Below are positions 8,037-15,016 of a DNA stretch of 15,666 bases, piece by piece. Made by a program: the position numbers and the translations under genes. Origin of the DNA: Candidatus Latescibacterota bacterium (lineage in GTDB: Bacteria; Latescibacterota; UBA2968; UBA8231); contig JAGWBY010000058.1 of the NCBI GenBank assembly GCA_021295675.1, forward strand, positions 1 to 15,666, in the 5' to 3' direction. Within the stretch, counting starts at the first letter, position 1; every line of letters begins with the position of its first letter. The notes beneath the pieces are model-generated. The model did no database searches, had not been told where the DNA came from, and worked only from the letters and a program-made list of their open reading frames with translations.

Positions 8037-8058
8037 AAAGCGACATATATGTCGCTTT
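8037..8058. terminator. 22-bp perfect palindrome with T-run: ureD terminator or activator site
   Basis: The core GCGACATATATGTCGC is flanked by AAA and TTT, giving 22 bp of perfect symmetry. On the minus strand it is followed by a run of five T's, so it can act as an intrinsic terminator about 117 nt after the ureD stop. It also sits about 220 nt upstream of the predicted urtA start and shares its half-site with the 7905-7929 stem-loop. Binding of a dimeric activator is therefore an equal possibility. Confidence 0.5.
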
Positions 8059-8174
8059 AATGCCGCTTTTCGCACCTCATTGCGGGGCAAAATCCATGCT
8101 TCGCGGTACCTTGCGGCTAGGACGAACAGCCGAAAAGTACAATTATGTGATTTTTGGGTTTGCTGCCGAAGAGA

Positions 8175-9017
8175 TCAATACTTTCGGCTCAGTGGATTTT
8201 CGCCTAGGGCTTGGGGCAGAGATACGGCCGTGGCGAGCGCGTGCAAGACTTCCTCTAGATCGCCATTGGTCCGCCCCAAGGCGCGGAGCGCGAGTACGCC
8301 GGGACGAGGTTCGGCGAGCGAAACCAACGCTGCCTTGCTAGCCCCACGCGTCCGCTGGTCGGTGAGCATCGACGCTAAGTCACGACGCAGCACTTCCTCG
8401 ACGGCAGCACGCACGGAGTCGCCGACGATAAAGGCGTTGGCAAATGCAGTGTACTGGCCAAAAGCCCCAACGCGGCCGGGTGCCTGCCACTTGGGCTGCA
8501 AACGCAAGCGTTCGGCCAGCACCAGTTCGTTTTCCAAGTAGATGGAGATATTAGATGTATAAGAGCTGTAGTGGAATCGCTCACCTCGTTCGCCGCGGCC
8601 TGCGGTGCCTCCGTCGAGCAGTACCAGCGAGGCTCCCGCGCTTAGATGCCAGACCTGTTCCTGCACAAAGGCGCTGTCGGCATAGGGCACCACCGGGTCG
8701 GGCAGCGATACTACGCAAGCGCCTGATTCGATGTGCCCGGCCAGCTCTTGGCGCGCAACCCGACCGTCGGTAGTCTTGTACACTTTGGTAAAAGCCTGCG
8801 TGCCCAAAAAGAGCTTGGCTTCCCGACCACAGCGCACGCGCAGCCGAGCGCAATCGCCAGCGACCAAACCGCCGCCATAGCTGGAAAGCACGGCAGTGCT
8901 GTAATCGGCCTCGACCTTGGGACTGAGGATCTTCAACGGCGCGACGGCCAAGCAGGATGTCAGCCGCGACCTTCCCCCCACGCGACTCACTTCGACGATG
9001 GACCAACCCTCGTCCAT
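8175..9017 (-). CDS. ureD: Urease accessory protein UreD (UreH)
   Basis: UreD is the scaffold that docks the UreF-UreG complex onto apo-urease for nickel loading. The 280-residue sequence shows GRSRLTSCLAVAPLKILSPK, VLSSYGGGLVAGDCARLRVR, FLGTQAFTKVYKT, SLPDPVVPYADSAFVQEQ, LLDGGTAGRGERGERF and a C-terminal GVLALRALGRTNGDLEEVLH, all in family order and at family length. The usual DWxTSGR motif reads DGGTAGR here. The gene starts 4 nt after the SDR stop with no clear ribosome site, so translational coupling is likely. It is separated from ureAB and ureC by the whole urt operon, an uncommon arrangement. The gene looks intact. Confidence 0.9.
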   Translation of the reverse strand: MDEGWSIVEVSRVGGRSRLTSCLAVAPLKILSPKVEADYSTAVLSSYGGGLVAGDCARLRVRCGREAKLFLGTQAFTKVYKTTDGRVARQELAGHIESGACVVSLPDPVVPYADSAFVQEQVWHLSAGASLVLLDGGTAGRGERGERFHYSSYTSNISIYLENELVLAERLRLQPKWQAPGRVGAFGQYTAFANAFIVGDSVRAAVEEVLRRDLASMLTDQRTRGASKAALVSLAEPRPGVLALRALGRTNGDLEEVLHALATAVSLPQALGENPLSRKY

Positions 9018-9021
9018 GCTA

Positions 9022-9768
9022 TCAAATCGGCGCTAACCAACCCCCATCAACGGGCAGCGCCGTCCCCGTAATCCACTCCGCGTCATCCGAGGCAAAAAAC
9101 GCCACCGCCCGCCCAATGTCCCTCGGCAAGCCCAAGCGCGGCAAGGGTGTATCTCGCCGACATTGCTCGATGATCTCAGGGGTCAAATAGTCTTGGATCG
9201 GCGTCTCGATATAGCCCGGGCACACTGCGTTGACCGTGACATTATCCCCGGCCAACTCCAACGCCAAATCGCGCGTCAGATTCACCGCCCCAGCCTTCGT
9301 CGGCGCATAGGCCGGACCACCGCCGCCGCCAAAGGAGTGAACCGAGGCGATGTTGACGATGCGTCCAACCGCAGATTTTCTCAGATAGGGCGCGGCAAAT
9401 TTGGTCGTGAGGAAGATCGAGCGCAGGTTGACGCCCACGACCCGATCCCAATCCTCAACGGACAGTTCTTGGCTGTCTCCCGGTATGATGATCCCGGCGT
9501 TGTTGACCAGAATATCCACCCCGCCAAAGCGCTCGACGCTGCGGTCGATTAGGTTTTTCACTGCTTTTTCGTCGGCCACATCGGTCTCGACGAACAGTGC
9601 CTCGCCGCCTTCCCCGGTAATGACTTCGGCCGTGGGCGGCTGCGGCTCGGTCTCGTGAAACTTGCCGATCTTGGGCGCTTCCTGCATATCGGCCACTGCG
9701 ACCTTAATACCCCGCCCAATCCCCGAACTCCCTCCGGTGACAACGGCGATGCGGTCCTGCAAACGCAT
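9022..9768 (-). CDS. Short-chain dehydrogenase/reductase with a missing segment in the Rossmann fold
   Basis: A 248-residue classical SDR of the FabG-like type. The cofactor motif TGGSSGIG is at residues 12-19, NNAG lies mid-protein, and NIAS followed by YAPTK form the active site. VCPGYIETP and the end motif ITGTALPVDGG are also present. After GIGRGI the sequence runs straight to KVAVADM. Family members carry about nine residues here (the alphaB helix, ALxxAxEGA), so about 27 nt appears lost in frame near 9705. This should damage NAD(P) binding. The ATG at 9768 has AGGAGG 9 nt upstream. It directly precedes ureD and probably shares its transcript, though no urea-related role is known. A weak TTGTCC/TATAGA pair lies upstream. 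The substrate cannot be told. Confidence 0.88.
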   Translation of the reverse strand: MRLQDRIAVVTGGSSGIGRGIKVAVADMQEAPKIGKFHETEPQPPTAEVITGEGGEALFVETDVADEKAVKNLIDRSVERFGGVDILVNNAGIIIPGDSQELSVEDWDRVVGVNLRSIFLTTKFAAPYLRKSAVGRIVNIASVHSFGGGGGPAYAPTKAGAVNLTRDLALELAGDNVTVNAVCPGYIETPIQDYLTPEIIEQCRRDTPLPRLGLPRDIGRAVAFFASDDAEWITGTALPVDGGWLAPI

Positions 9769-9849
9769 GGATTTTTCCTCCTGTTTGTCGCACAATCTAT
9801 AGCGGTCGGAAAGGTGGGACAAGGCGATATGACCAGTCGATATGGCCAT

Positions 9850-9878
9850 TTGATGCGGTAGCAAATAGGCTCTAAAAT
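9850..9878 (+). promoter_or_regulatory. Sigma70-type promoter of the DUF1684 gene
   Basis: TTGATG (9850-9855) and TAAAAT (9873-9878) are separated by 17 nt, upstream of the gene at 9900. The predicted start near 9885 gives a very short leader that would just include the GAGAGGA ribosome site. Two direct CGATATG repeats lie just upstream, at about 9825-9845. Confidence 0.4.
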
Positions 9879-9899
9879 AGATCGAGAGGAAAATTTATC

Positions 9900-10520
9900 A
9901 TGCCTGTGAACCTATTCATTGCGGCGCGCAAAAGTCCGCTCTGCGTCATCGCCTGCTATCTATGCCTGTCCTTGGGGCCCGCCTCAGCCGACGACTCCAT
10001 CCGCGTCCAAATCGAAGCACTCCGCGCCGCCAAGGACAGCCTGCTCAAAAGCGAGGATTCGCCGCTGCTGCCAGAACAGCGCACCCACTTTGAGCGGCTT
10101 GCGTATTATCCCATCGACCTCCGCTATCGCCTGCGGGGCGAGCTGCACATCTACGGCCGCCAGCGCATCGTCGAAATCCCCAATACCGATGGCACCACCA
10201 CCGAGTTGGAGCGATTTGGGCGCTTTGTTGCGGCCTTTGGCGAAAAAGACTTTTGGCTGGAGGTGTACCGCAGCCCGCAAACCGGCGAAGCAGAAGTTTT
10301 CTTCAAAGACCTGACCAACGGCCACACCACGTATGGAGGTGGGCGCTACGCGCGTCTGACGCGGGACGACGACGGCATGTATGTAATTGATTTCAATAAC
10401 GCTTATAACCCATACTGCGCGTATAATCCCATTTATATCTGCCCACTGCCCCCACAACAAAACCACCTCGATTTCGCCGTGGAAGCCGGCGAACTCATGG
10501 GCGATGCCGCCCCTCCCTGA
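9900..10520 (+). CDS. DUF1684 family exported protein
   Basis: A 206-residue protein with an N-terminal signal peptide (about 1-31, VIACYLCLSLGPASA before DD). The DUF1684 signature is very clear: SPLLPEQRTHFERLAYYPID near the start, RFGRFVAAFGEKDFWLEVYR mid-protein, then FFKDLTNGHTTYGGGRY, IDFNNAYNPYCAYNPIYICP and LPPQQNHLDFAVEAGEL. The family is widespread and its function is unknown. The conserved Asn-Pro-Tyr-Cys and Cys-Pro-Leu-Pro-Pro segments are intact. The ATG at 9900 has GAGAGGA about 9 nt upstream. It is divergent from the SDR gene and flanked by its own promoter and a strong terminator, so it seems monocistronic. An alternative is lipoprotein export, but no proper lipobox is seen. 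Confidence 0.88.
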   Translation: MPVNLFIAARKSPLCVIACYLCLSLGPASADDSIRVQIEALRAAKDSLLKSEDSPLLPEQRTHFERLAYYPIDLRYRLRGELHIYGRQRIVEIPNTDGTTTELERFGRFVAAFGEKDFWLEVYRSPQTGEAEVFFKDLTNGHTTYGGGRYARLTRDDDGMYVIDFNNAYNPYCAYNPIYICPLPPQQNHLDFAVEAGELMGDAAPP

Positions 10521-10539
10521 TGCGCGGTGCGCATTTTTT
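10520..10539 (+). terminator. Intrinsic terminator of the DUF1684 gene
   Basis: A stem ATGCGC/GCGCAT with a GGT loop (10520-10534) runs into a run of T's (to 10539). It begins at the last base of the stop codon. Confidence 0.7.
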
Positions 10540-10542
10540 GCC

Positions 10543-10548
10543 TATAAT
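10543..10548 (+). promoter_or_regulatory. Consensus -10 box upstream of the GHMP kinase gene
   Basis: A perfect TATAAT 41 nt before the ATG at 10590, directly after the terminator T-run. No good -35 is seen at 16-18 nt. The context ATTTTTTGC-TATAATT is shared with the box at 13795-13800, suggesting a common promoter type. Confidence 0.4.
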
Positions 10549-10589
10549 TTTTGCCCATTGCAGCGCACCCTCGGTCCCCTTTGACGCGC

Positions 10590-12434
10590 ATGAAAGCATT
10601 CCTCGAACGTCTCGAACAAGCCGCTGATTTACGCGAAATCCAATCGCTCGTCGACCACATCCTCGACGCAGCGCGGACCGGCGGCAAACCCGAGGAAAAA
10701 CGCCGCTTCCTCCGCGACCTGCTCTTCAATCGGGCGCTTTTGTCTCGCTTAGAGACCCCTGCGGCCATCGACGCGCTTCTCGCGTCAACCACACCCGACG
10801 AGTGGGAAGCACTCTTCGGCGCTGCGGTCGCCCAAGAGCTGTCGCAGCTAACCGTCGATTTAGTCGATGGCTTGGTCGATCTCGACCACCGCCAATTGCT
10901 GCGGCTTTTGCCCCCTCAATCCTCCAAAACGCTCTTGCAGGTGCTCAAACGCCTCAATACCTATCTAGAAGAATGCAATGGCTCGGACCGCTATCTGCGC
11001 GGCATGCGCGTCGCTCGCATCATGGCCGACATCTACCGGACGCTTGCCGACGAACCGCGAGTCTGGCGGCGAGCGCTGCCGCCCTGCTGCATCGACGGCC
11101 AAGCCATCGTCCAGCTCAAAGAAGCCAAACAAATTGACAAGCTAGCCGCAGCTTACGAGGCGCGGATCAACCAGCTACAGAGCCTTGACTTGCAGCGCAG
11201 CTTGGCCGCCCTCGACAGTGGCCGCGCTGCCGCACCGCGGATGATCGAAGCGGCCTACGAGCAAACCTTTTGCATCCAAGCGCCCCTGCGTCTAGGGATC
11301 TCCAGCGCCAATGCCTCGGACAATCACCTGCGCAGCAAAGAACAGGGAGGCAAGACCCTCAACATCGCCGTCAATCTGCAACAGGACCGAGAAGAGCGCG
11401 CCCAACCGCCGCTACAAGTCACCGCACGGAGGCTGCCCGAACCCCAACTCATCCTGCGCTCGCGCTCCCGGGGCTTCAAGGCCGACTTTGAAGCCAGCAA
11501 AAATAGCTCAACCGCGACCGTCAGCGAGCTGTTTTTTGCCTATCGCCGTAGTGGCGACGAAGCCCTGCGGTTGGTCAAGCAAGGGCTGGTCCACGCGGGC
11601 ATAGTCCGGCCAGATTCCACAGACGTCATCGAAGACATCGCCGCCTTTACCGGCGGTGGCGGCTTGAAAATCACCACTAGTAGCAAAGTGCTACAGGGGT
11701 CCGGCCTAGGGACTAGCGGCATCTTGTCCGCGGCCATTCTCAAAATGCTCTACCACCTCTCCGGCCATCCCTACGCCGCACCCGCGTGCGAGTACCCCGG
11801 TCTCTACGACCAAAGTCTCATGCTCGAACAGAGCCTCGGCCTCAACAGCGGTTGGCAGGATGCGCGCGGTGCCAGCGGCGGCCCCGCGGCCATCAAGAAC
11901 TTCTACGCACCGCCGACCGACGGCCTGCCCGCGCCTGAACGCACGTTCCTCACCGAGGTAGATGAGCGCTTGTTCACCGAGCGAGTCGTGCTCTTCGACA
12001 CGGGGATATCGCGCTCGGCCACCCGCGGCCTCAACGTCGTCCTCGACGCCTATCTGTCGCGAGATAGCCAGCGCTACGCGGCCATTCGCGAGTCGCTGGC
12101 CATTCACGACGAAATGGTGGCTGCGCTGTGCGCGGGCGCATACGCCGATCTCGGTCAGCTAGCCAATCGCTACTGGCAATTGCGCTGTATCCTCGACCCC
12201 CAAGCCACCAACGACGCCTTGCAATACCTTTTTGAGAATCCGCAGATTACCAACCTGACCGAGGGCAGGCTTCTCACCGGAGCTGGCGGCGGCGGCTTTG
12301 CCCTCCTCATTGCCGCCGAGGGGCAAGCAGCCGAGTTGCGCGCTAGGCTCGACAAGCTGCGCCAACACGCGGCCTTTGCCAACAGCAGAGTGGTCTCCTA
12401 TCAGCTCAATGCCCAAGGCATTCATCTCGCGTGA
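10590..12434 (+). CDS. GHMP-superfamily sugar kinase, fucokinase-like, with an unknown N-terminal helical domain
   Basis: A 614-residue protein. Residues 1 to about 220 are helical, Leu/Arg-rich and match no domain I recognise. From about 225 a GHMP kinase begins: motif 1 region PLRLGISSANASDN then EQGGKTLNIAVN (about 232-252), the ATP-binding motif 2 GSGLGTSG (about 370-377), SLMLEQSLGLNSGWQD and motif 3 GAGGGGFALL (about 564). The order LEQ..GWQD, LFDTGISRSA, LDPQATN matches the kinase half of bifunctional fucokinase/GDP-fucose pyrophosphorylases (FKP). Its usual AGGWTDTPP loop is replaced by ISSANASDN, so the sugar may not be fucose. The first ATG in a plausible place is 10590; an in-frame TTG at 10551 lies too close to the -10 box. 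It overlaps the next gene by 4 nt. Confidence 0.8.
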   Translation: MKAFLERLEQAADLREIQSLVDHILDAARTGGKPEEKRRFLRDLLFNRALLSRLETPAAIDALLASTTPDEWEALFGAAVAQELSQLTVDLVDGLVDLDHRQLLRLLPPQSSKTLLQVLKRLNTYLEECNGSDRYLRGMRVARIMADIYRTLADEPRVWRRALPPCCIDGQAIVQLKEAKQIDKLAAAYEARINQLQSLDLQRSLAALDSGRAAAPRMIEAAYEQTFCIQAPLRLGISSANASDNHLRSKEQGGKTLNIAVNLQQDREERAQPPLQVTARRLPEPQLILRSRSRGFKADFEASKNSSTATVSELFFAYRRSGDEALRLVKQGLVHAGIVRPDSTDVIEDIAAFTGGGGLKITTSSKVLQGSGLGTSGILSAAILKMLYHLSGHPYAAPACEYPGLYDQSLMLEQSLGLNSGWQDARGASGGPAAIKNFYAPPTDGLPAPERTFLTEVDERLFTERVVLFDTGISRSATRGLNVVLDAYLSRDSQRYAAIRESLAIHDEMVAALCAGAYADLGQLANRYWQLRCILDPQATNDALQYLFENPQITNLTEGRLLTGAGGGGFALLIAAEGQAAELRARLDKLRQHAAFANSRVVSYQLNAQGIHLA

Positions 12435-13069
12435 GGACGGCAGCAGTGGCCACCAAGCGAGAGCACTTGCTCATAGACGGCTACAACCTCATCAAAGCGA
12501 GCCAGCTTTTCCAAGGCCGAGGCGACTCGCTAGAACGAGCGCGCAACCGCTTGCAGCAGGCACTCGCCGCCTACGGCCGCCGCGCCGACAAGCACATTAC
12601 CCTGTACTACGACGGCACCGGCGCAGCGCCGAGCACCGTCAGCGCAAGTGGCCCACACGTCACCATAGAATTCTCGCGCTACCCTCAGCAGGCCGATGAC
12701 CTGATCGCGCAGGCGGTCGCGCAAAAGCACGGTGCCAAGTGGCTGCGGGTCGTCAGTTCCGACCGCGCCGTCCAGCGCTGCGCCGCGCGCCACAAGATCC
12801 GCTCAACCTGTTCTGAGGATTTTCTCGACGAACTTACAGGGCCTGTTCAGGCACCGAGCACGCCCGAGCCTGCGCCCGCCCGCGACGGCACCGAATCCGA
12901 CCCGTCGCTCGACCCAGGCGAACTAGATCAGTGGGAAGCCGTGTTCCGCAAGAAAGCCGACGAGGCTCCGAGCACGACTGACCGCGACGGCGCGGAAGCA
13001 CGCCCGCCGCTCGACCCGGACGAATTAGACCACTGGGAAGCCTTGTTCCGCAAGAAAGCCGACCGCTAG
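12431..13069 (+). CDS. NYN-domain (YacP/Rae1-like) putative RNase with a duplicated C-terminal motif
   Basis: A 212-residue protein. Residues 12 to about 135 form a PIN-like NYN domain with the expected acidic positions: LLIDGYNLI, LYYDGTG, QQADDLIAQAV and VVSSDRAVQRCA. YacP-family members such as Rae1 are ribosome-associated mRNA endonucleases. The tail after about 140 is Pro/Asp-rich and carries two near-identical units: LDPGELDQWEAVFRKKAD (from residue 160) and LDPDELDHWEALFRKKAD (from residue 194), a 34-residue period. The GTG start at 12431 overlaps the kinase TGA (GTGA), so translation is coupled; a second in-frame GTG at 12446 is possible. Its stop overlaps the convergent gene's stop. 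The RNase role is inferred from the family. Confidence 0.82.
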   Translation: MRTAAVATKREHLLIDGYNLIKASQLFQGRGDSLERARNRLQQALAAYGRRADKHITLYYDGTGAAPSTVSASGPHVTIEFSRYPQQADDLIAQAVAQKHGAKWLRVVSSDRAVQRCAARHKIRSTCSEDFLDELTGPVQAPSTPEPAPARDGTESDPSLDPGELDQWEAVFRKKADEAPSTTDRDGAEARPPLDPDELDHWEALFRKKADR

Positions 13070-13746
13070 GGCAGCGGCAACGCAAGATCGCGCAGCACGG
13101 CCAAACTGTACTGTCCTTGGGTATTGCCCGCCCGCGCCAAGGCTTCGAGATGCACCTTTAGGAACCCAGCATCAGCCGGCGTATCCACATCGTACCAAGG
13201 CGGCAGCAGGCCGAACGTCTGCGTCCCCAAGCGCGCCAGAGTTTGCTCAAGCACCCTCCCGGTGCTCCAAGCCACGTCTTGGAATATCCTGCTTGCCCCG
13301 TTGCGCCGGCCCACCAAGTAGTAGCCGCCGTCCGTACTCGGACCCAATACTACCTCCTTCTCGCGCAACAGCGCCAATCCCGCGTCAATGTAGCTGGCTG
13401 GCAGAGAAGGGCTGTCCGAGCCGACGAGAACCACCCGCTCGGCCCCACGCGCAAAAGCCCACTGCATCAAGCCCTCCATCCGCTGCCCCAAATCGCCTTC
13501 GGGCTGCGGCACGTACTCGAAGATGCCAATCGGAGTCAGCAGGGTGCGCAGGGCGTCTTCGGCATGGGCCGGAGTAAAGGCCACGACCTTGGCAGCAGCC
13601 TGTGTTGCGTGCAGTGCAGTGGCGCAATCGAGCAGTAGGGCCTCGTACAGACGCGCGGCGTCATGGGCACTCAGATGGCTCTGGAGCCGGGTTTTGACCG
13701 CTCCGGGGGCTGGTTTCTTGGCAAAAAGTACGGCGCAGGTGGACAT
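13066..13746 (-). CDS. TIGR04282/DUF2064 family glycosyltransferase-like protein
   Basis: A 226-residue GT-A-fold protein related to nucleotidyl- and glycosyltransferases. Motifs in order are VLFAKKPAPGAVKTRL (N-terminal nucleotide-binding loop), VPQPEGDLGQRMEG, VVLVGSDSPSLPASYIDA, VVLGPSTDGGYYLVG, VAWSTGRVLEQTLARL and PPWYDVDTPAD. These define TIGR04282, whose biochemical role is not established. The ATG at 13744-13746 is chosen over an upstream in-frame start because GGAGGGG lies 4-5 nt before it and the family starts here. It is convergent with the NYN gene, the two stops sharing CTAG (4-nt overlap), and divergent from the RidA-like gene. The gene is intact. Confidence 0.88.
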   Translation of the reverse strand: MSTCAVLFAKKPAPGAVKTRLQSHLSAHDAARLYEALLLDCATALHATQAAAKVVAFTPAHAEDALRTLLTPIGIFEYVPQPEGDLGQRMEGLMQWAFARGAERVVLVGSDSPSLPASYIDAGLALLREKEVVLGPSTDGGYYLVGRRNGASRIFQDVAWSTGRVLEQTLARLGTQTFGLLPPWYDVDTPADAGFLKVHLEALARAGNTQGQYSLAVLRDLALPLP

Positions 13747-13794
13747 CGGCCCCTCCCTATTGTCTATCGTCGGCAGACCGCCTATTTTTTGCAA

Positions 13795-13800
13795 TATAAT
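13795..13800 (+). promoter_or_regulatory. Consensus -10 box upstream of the RidA-like gene
   Basis: A perfect TATAAT 37 nt before the ATG at 13837, preceded by ATTTTTTGCAA. No clear -35 is seen. It resembles the box at 10543-10548 in sequence and in distance to the gene, which supports both. Confidence 0.4.
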
Positions 13801-13836
13801 TCGCGATCACCTTTCACAAAATCGACCGAGGAGCTC

Positions 13837-15012
13837 ATGGCCCAAGTCAATATCGTCCGCCACAATCCCATCGCCATCTTTTCCAACCCCACTGAAGTAA
13901 TCATCACCGACGACAATGGCCACGTCGTGCGCCTAGTCGAGCCTTACGCCAACGACGTCGGTTCGGAGTGGTTCGGCACCATCGAAAACCTCAACAAGGG
14001 CCTCGAAATTTGCGGCGTCCACTGGTCCGACGTGTACAAGACCGACGTCCTGTGGACCACCCCTTCTGCTGACCGCGACGAGTGCGACCAGCGCAAAAAC
14101 GACTTCAACGCCTGCTACGGAGCCATGATCGCAGCCGTCACCGGCGGCCCCATGCGCTCCAACCGCATGGCCCGCTTCACTCACCCGGAAGGTTTCCCGG
14201 ACCCAGCGGCCCTTTTCGAAGTTCAGATCAAGGCCTGCGCTGGCGAGACCGTCTCCATCAGCGGTGGCACCATCGACTACGGTACTTGGGTCGATCACCA
14301 GCCCTCGGGTGCCTCGGTCATGCACCAGCGAGACGGCGAAATGATCACCACGCTCGGCGACGACTTGGCCGAGGAAATGCGCTTCGTCCTCGAAGAGCAA
14401 TACGCCAAGCCCTTTGCCGAACAAGGCGTTGACTTCAAAAAGCAGACCGTATTCATGGAGATTCTCGTAGCCGTGGATGACGATCCAGACAAAACTTGGC
14501 AGCGCATCGAGACCACCCGCCAGGTCTTTGCGGAGTACTACGGCGACGACCGGCCCGCCGGCCTGATTTATCCAGTGTCGCGGATACCAAATCTCGACGG
14601 TATCATCGAGCCGCAGCCGCGCGTGGTCTCCGGCGAAGTCGAAATCGTGCGCTCGGGGCAGATCGAGGACGGCTTTTCGACCTGGGCGGGCTTGCGCCAC
14701 CACGGCGTGCGCGAAGTCCACGTCTCAGCCGTCGGCGGCAGCGACGCCGGCCAGCAGCTCGACACGCTCGACGCTCGGATCAAGGAAGCTGGAGGCGCGG
14801 GCCTCAAAGAGGACGGCGTCTTCAACAACGCCTACATCGTCGCCGGGGCCGACTCCGCGCAAAATCGCGCTGGCTTGGTCGCCTTCAACGAGTCCTTCAG
14901 CGCGTACTACGCCGGCACCGCACCGGCTGGCCGCACCGCCCAGTTTATCGGCGGCATCCAGCAGCAAGGTCATCAGAGCGGCATTTCCACCCGTGCGATC
15001 TTCGCCGAGTAG
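13837..15012 (+). CDS. Multi-module RidA (YjgF/UK114)-like protein
   Basis: A 391-residue protein made of repeated RidA-like modules. The first module (about 40-140) has IENLNKGLEICGVHWSDVYK, TDVLWTT, RKNDFNACYGAMI and FPDPAALFEVQIKACAG. A middle stretch (about 205-260) has QTVFMEILVAVDDDPDKTWQ, FAEYYGDDRPA and IPNLDGIIE, like the second half of another module. The last (about 280-391) has QQLDTLDARIKEAGG, DGVFNNAYIVAG and AFNESFSAYYAG. RidA proteins hydrolyse reactive enamine/imine intermediates, but many paralogues lack that activity. The canonical catalytic Arg region is not clearly kept. ATG 13837 has GAGGAG 4 nt upstream. It is followed after 4 nt by the ThDP alpha subunit, so a shared pathway is likely. 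Confidence 0.78.
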   Translation: MAQVNIVRHNPIAIFSNPTEVIITDDNGHVVRLVEPYANDVGSEWFGTIENLNKGLEICGVHWSDVYKTDVLWTTPSADRDECDQRKNDFNACYGAMIAAVTGGPMRSNRMARFTHPEGFPDPAALFEVQIKACAGETVSISGGTIDYGTWVDHQPSGASVMHQRDGEMITTLGDDLAEEMRFVLEEQYAKPFAEQGVDFKKQTVFMEILVAVDDDPDKTWQRIETTRQVFAEYYGDDRPAGLIYPVSRIPNLDGIIEPQPRVVSGEVEIVRSGQIEDGFSTWAGLRHHGVREVHVSAVGGSDAGQQLDTLDARIKEAGGAGLKEDGVFNNAYIVAGADSAQNRAGLVAFNESFSAYYAGTAPAGRTAQFIGGIQQQGHQSGISTRAIFAE

Positions 15013-15016
15013 TCCC

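Larger units (their letters stand above)
7754..8174 (-). promoter_or_regulatory. AT-rich ureD-urtA intergenic control region
   Basis: This is 421 nt with no convincing gene, clearly more AT-rich than its surroundings. It holds the ureD 3' end signal, a 22-bp palindrome (8037-8058), a 9-bp stem-loop (7905-7929) and the sigma54-like promoter (7836-7852). A 75-residue open frame on the minus strand (7863-8090) is low-complexity, rich in Lys and has no recognisable domain, so it is not called. The layout of promoter plus distant palindromes looks like an enhancer-controlled regulatory region. Confidence 0.55.

Noticed and set aside
7863..8090. 75-residue minus-strand open frame in the ureD-urtA gap
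   Set aside because: Low-complexity, Lys-rich, spans the palindrome and stem-loop, with no ribosome site or recognisable domain.
9984..10466. 160-residue open frame opposite the DUF1684 gene
   Set aside because: Shadow of a gene with an unmistakable DUF1684 signature.
13933..14721. 262-residue open frame opposite the RidA-like gene
   Set aside because: Antisense to a clear coding gene; no family motifs.
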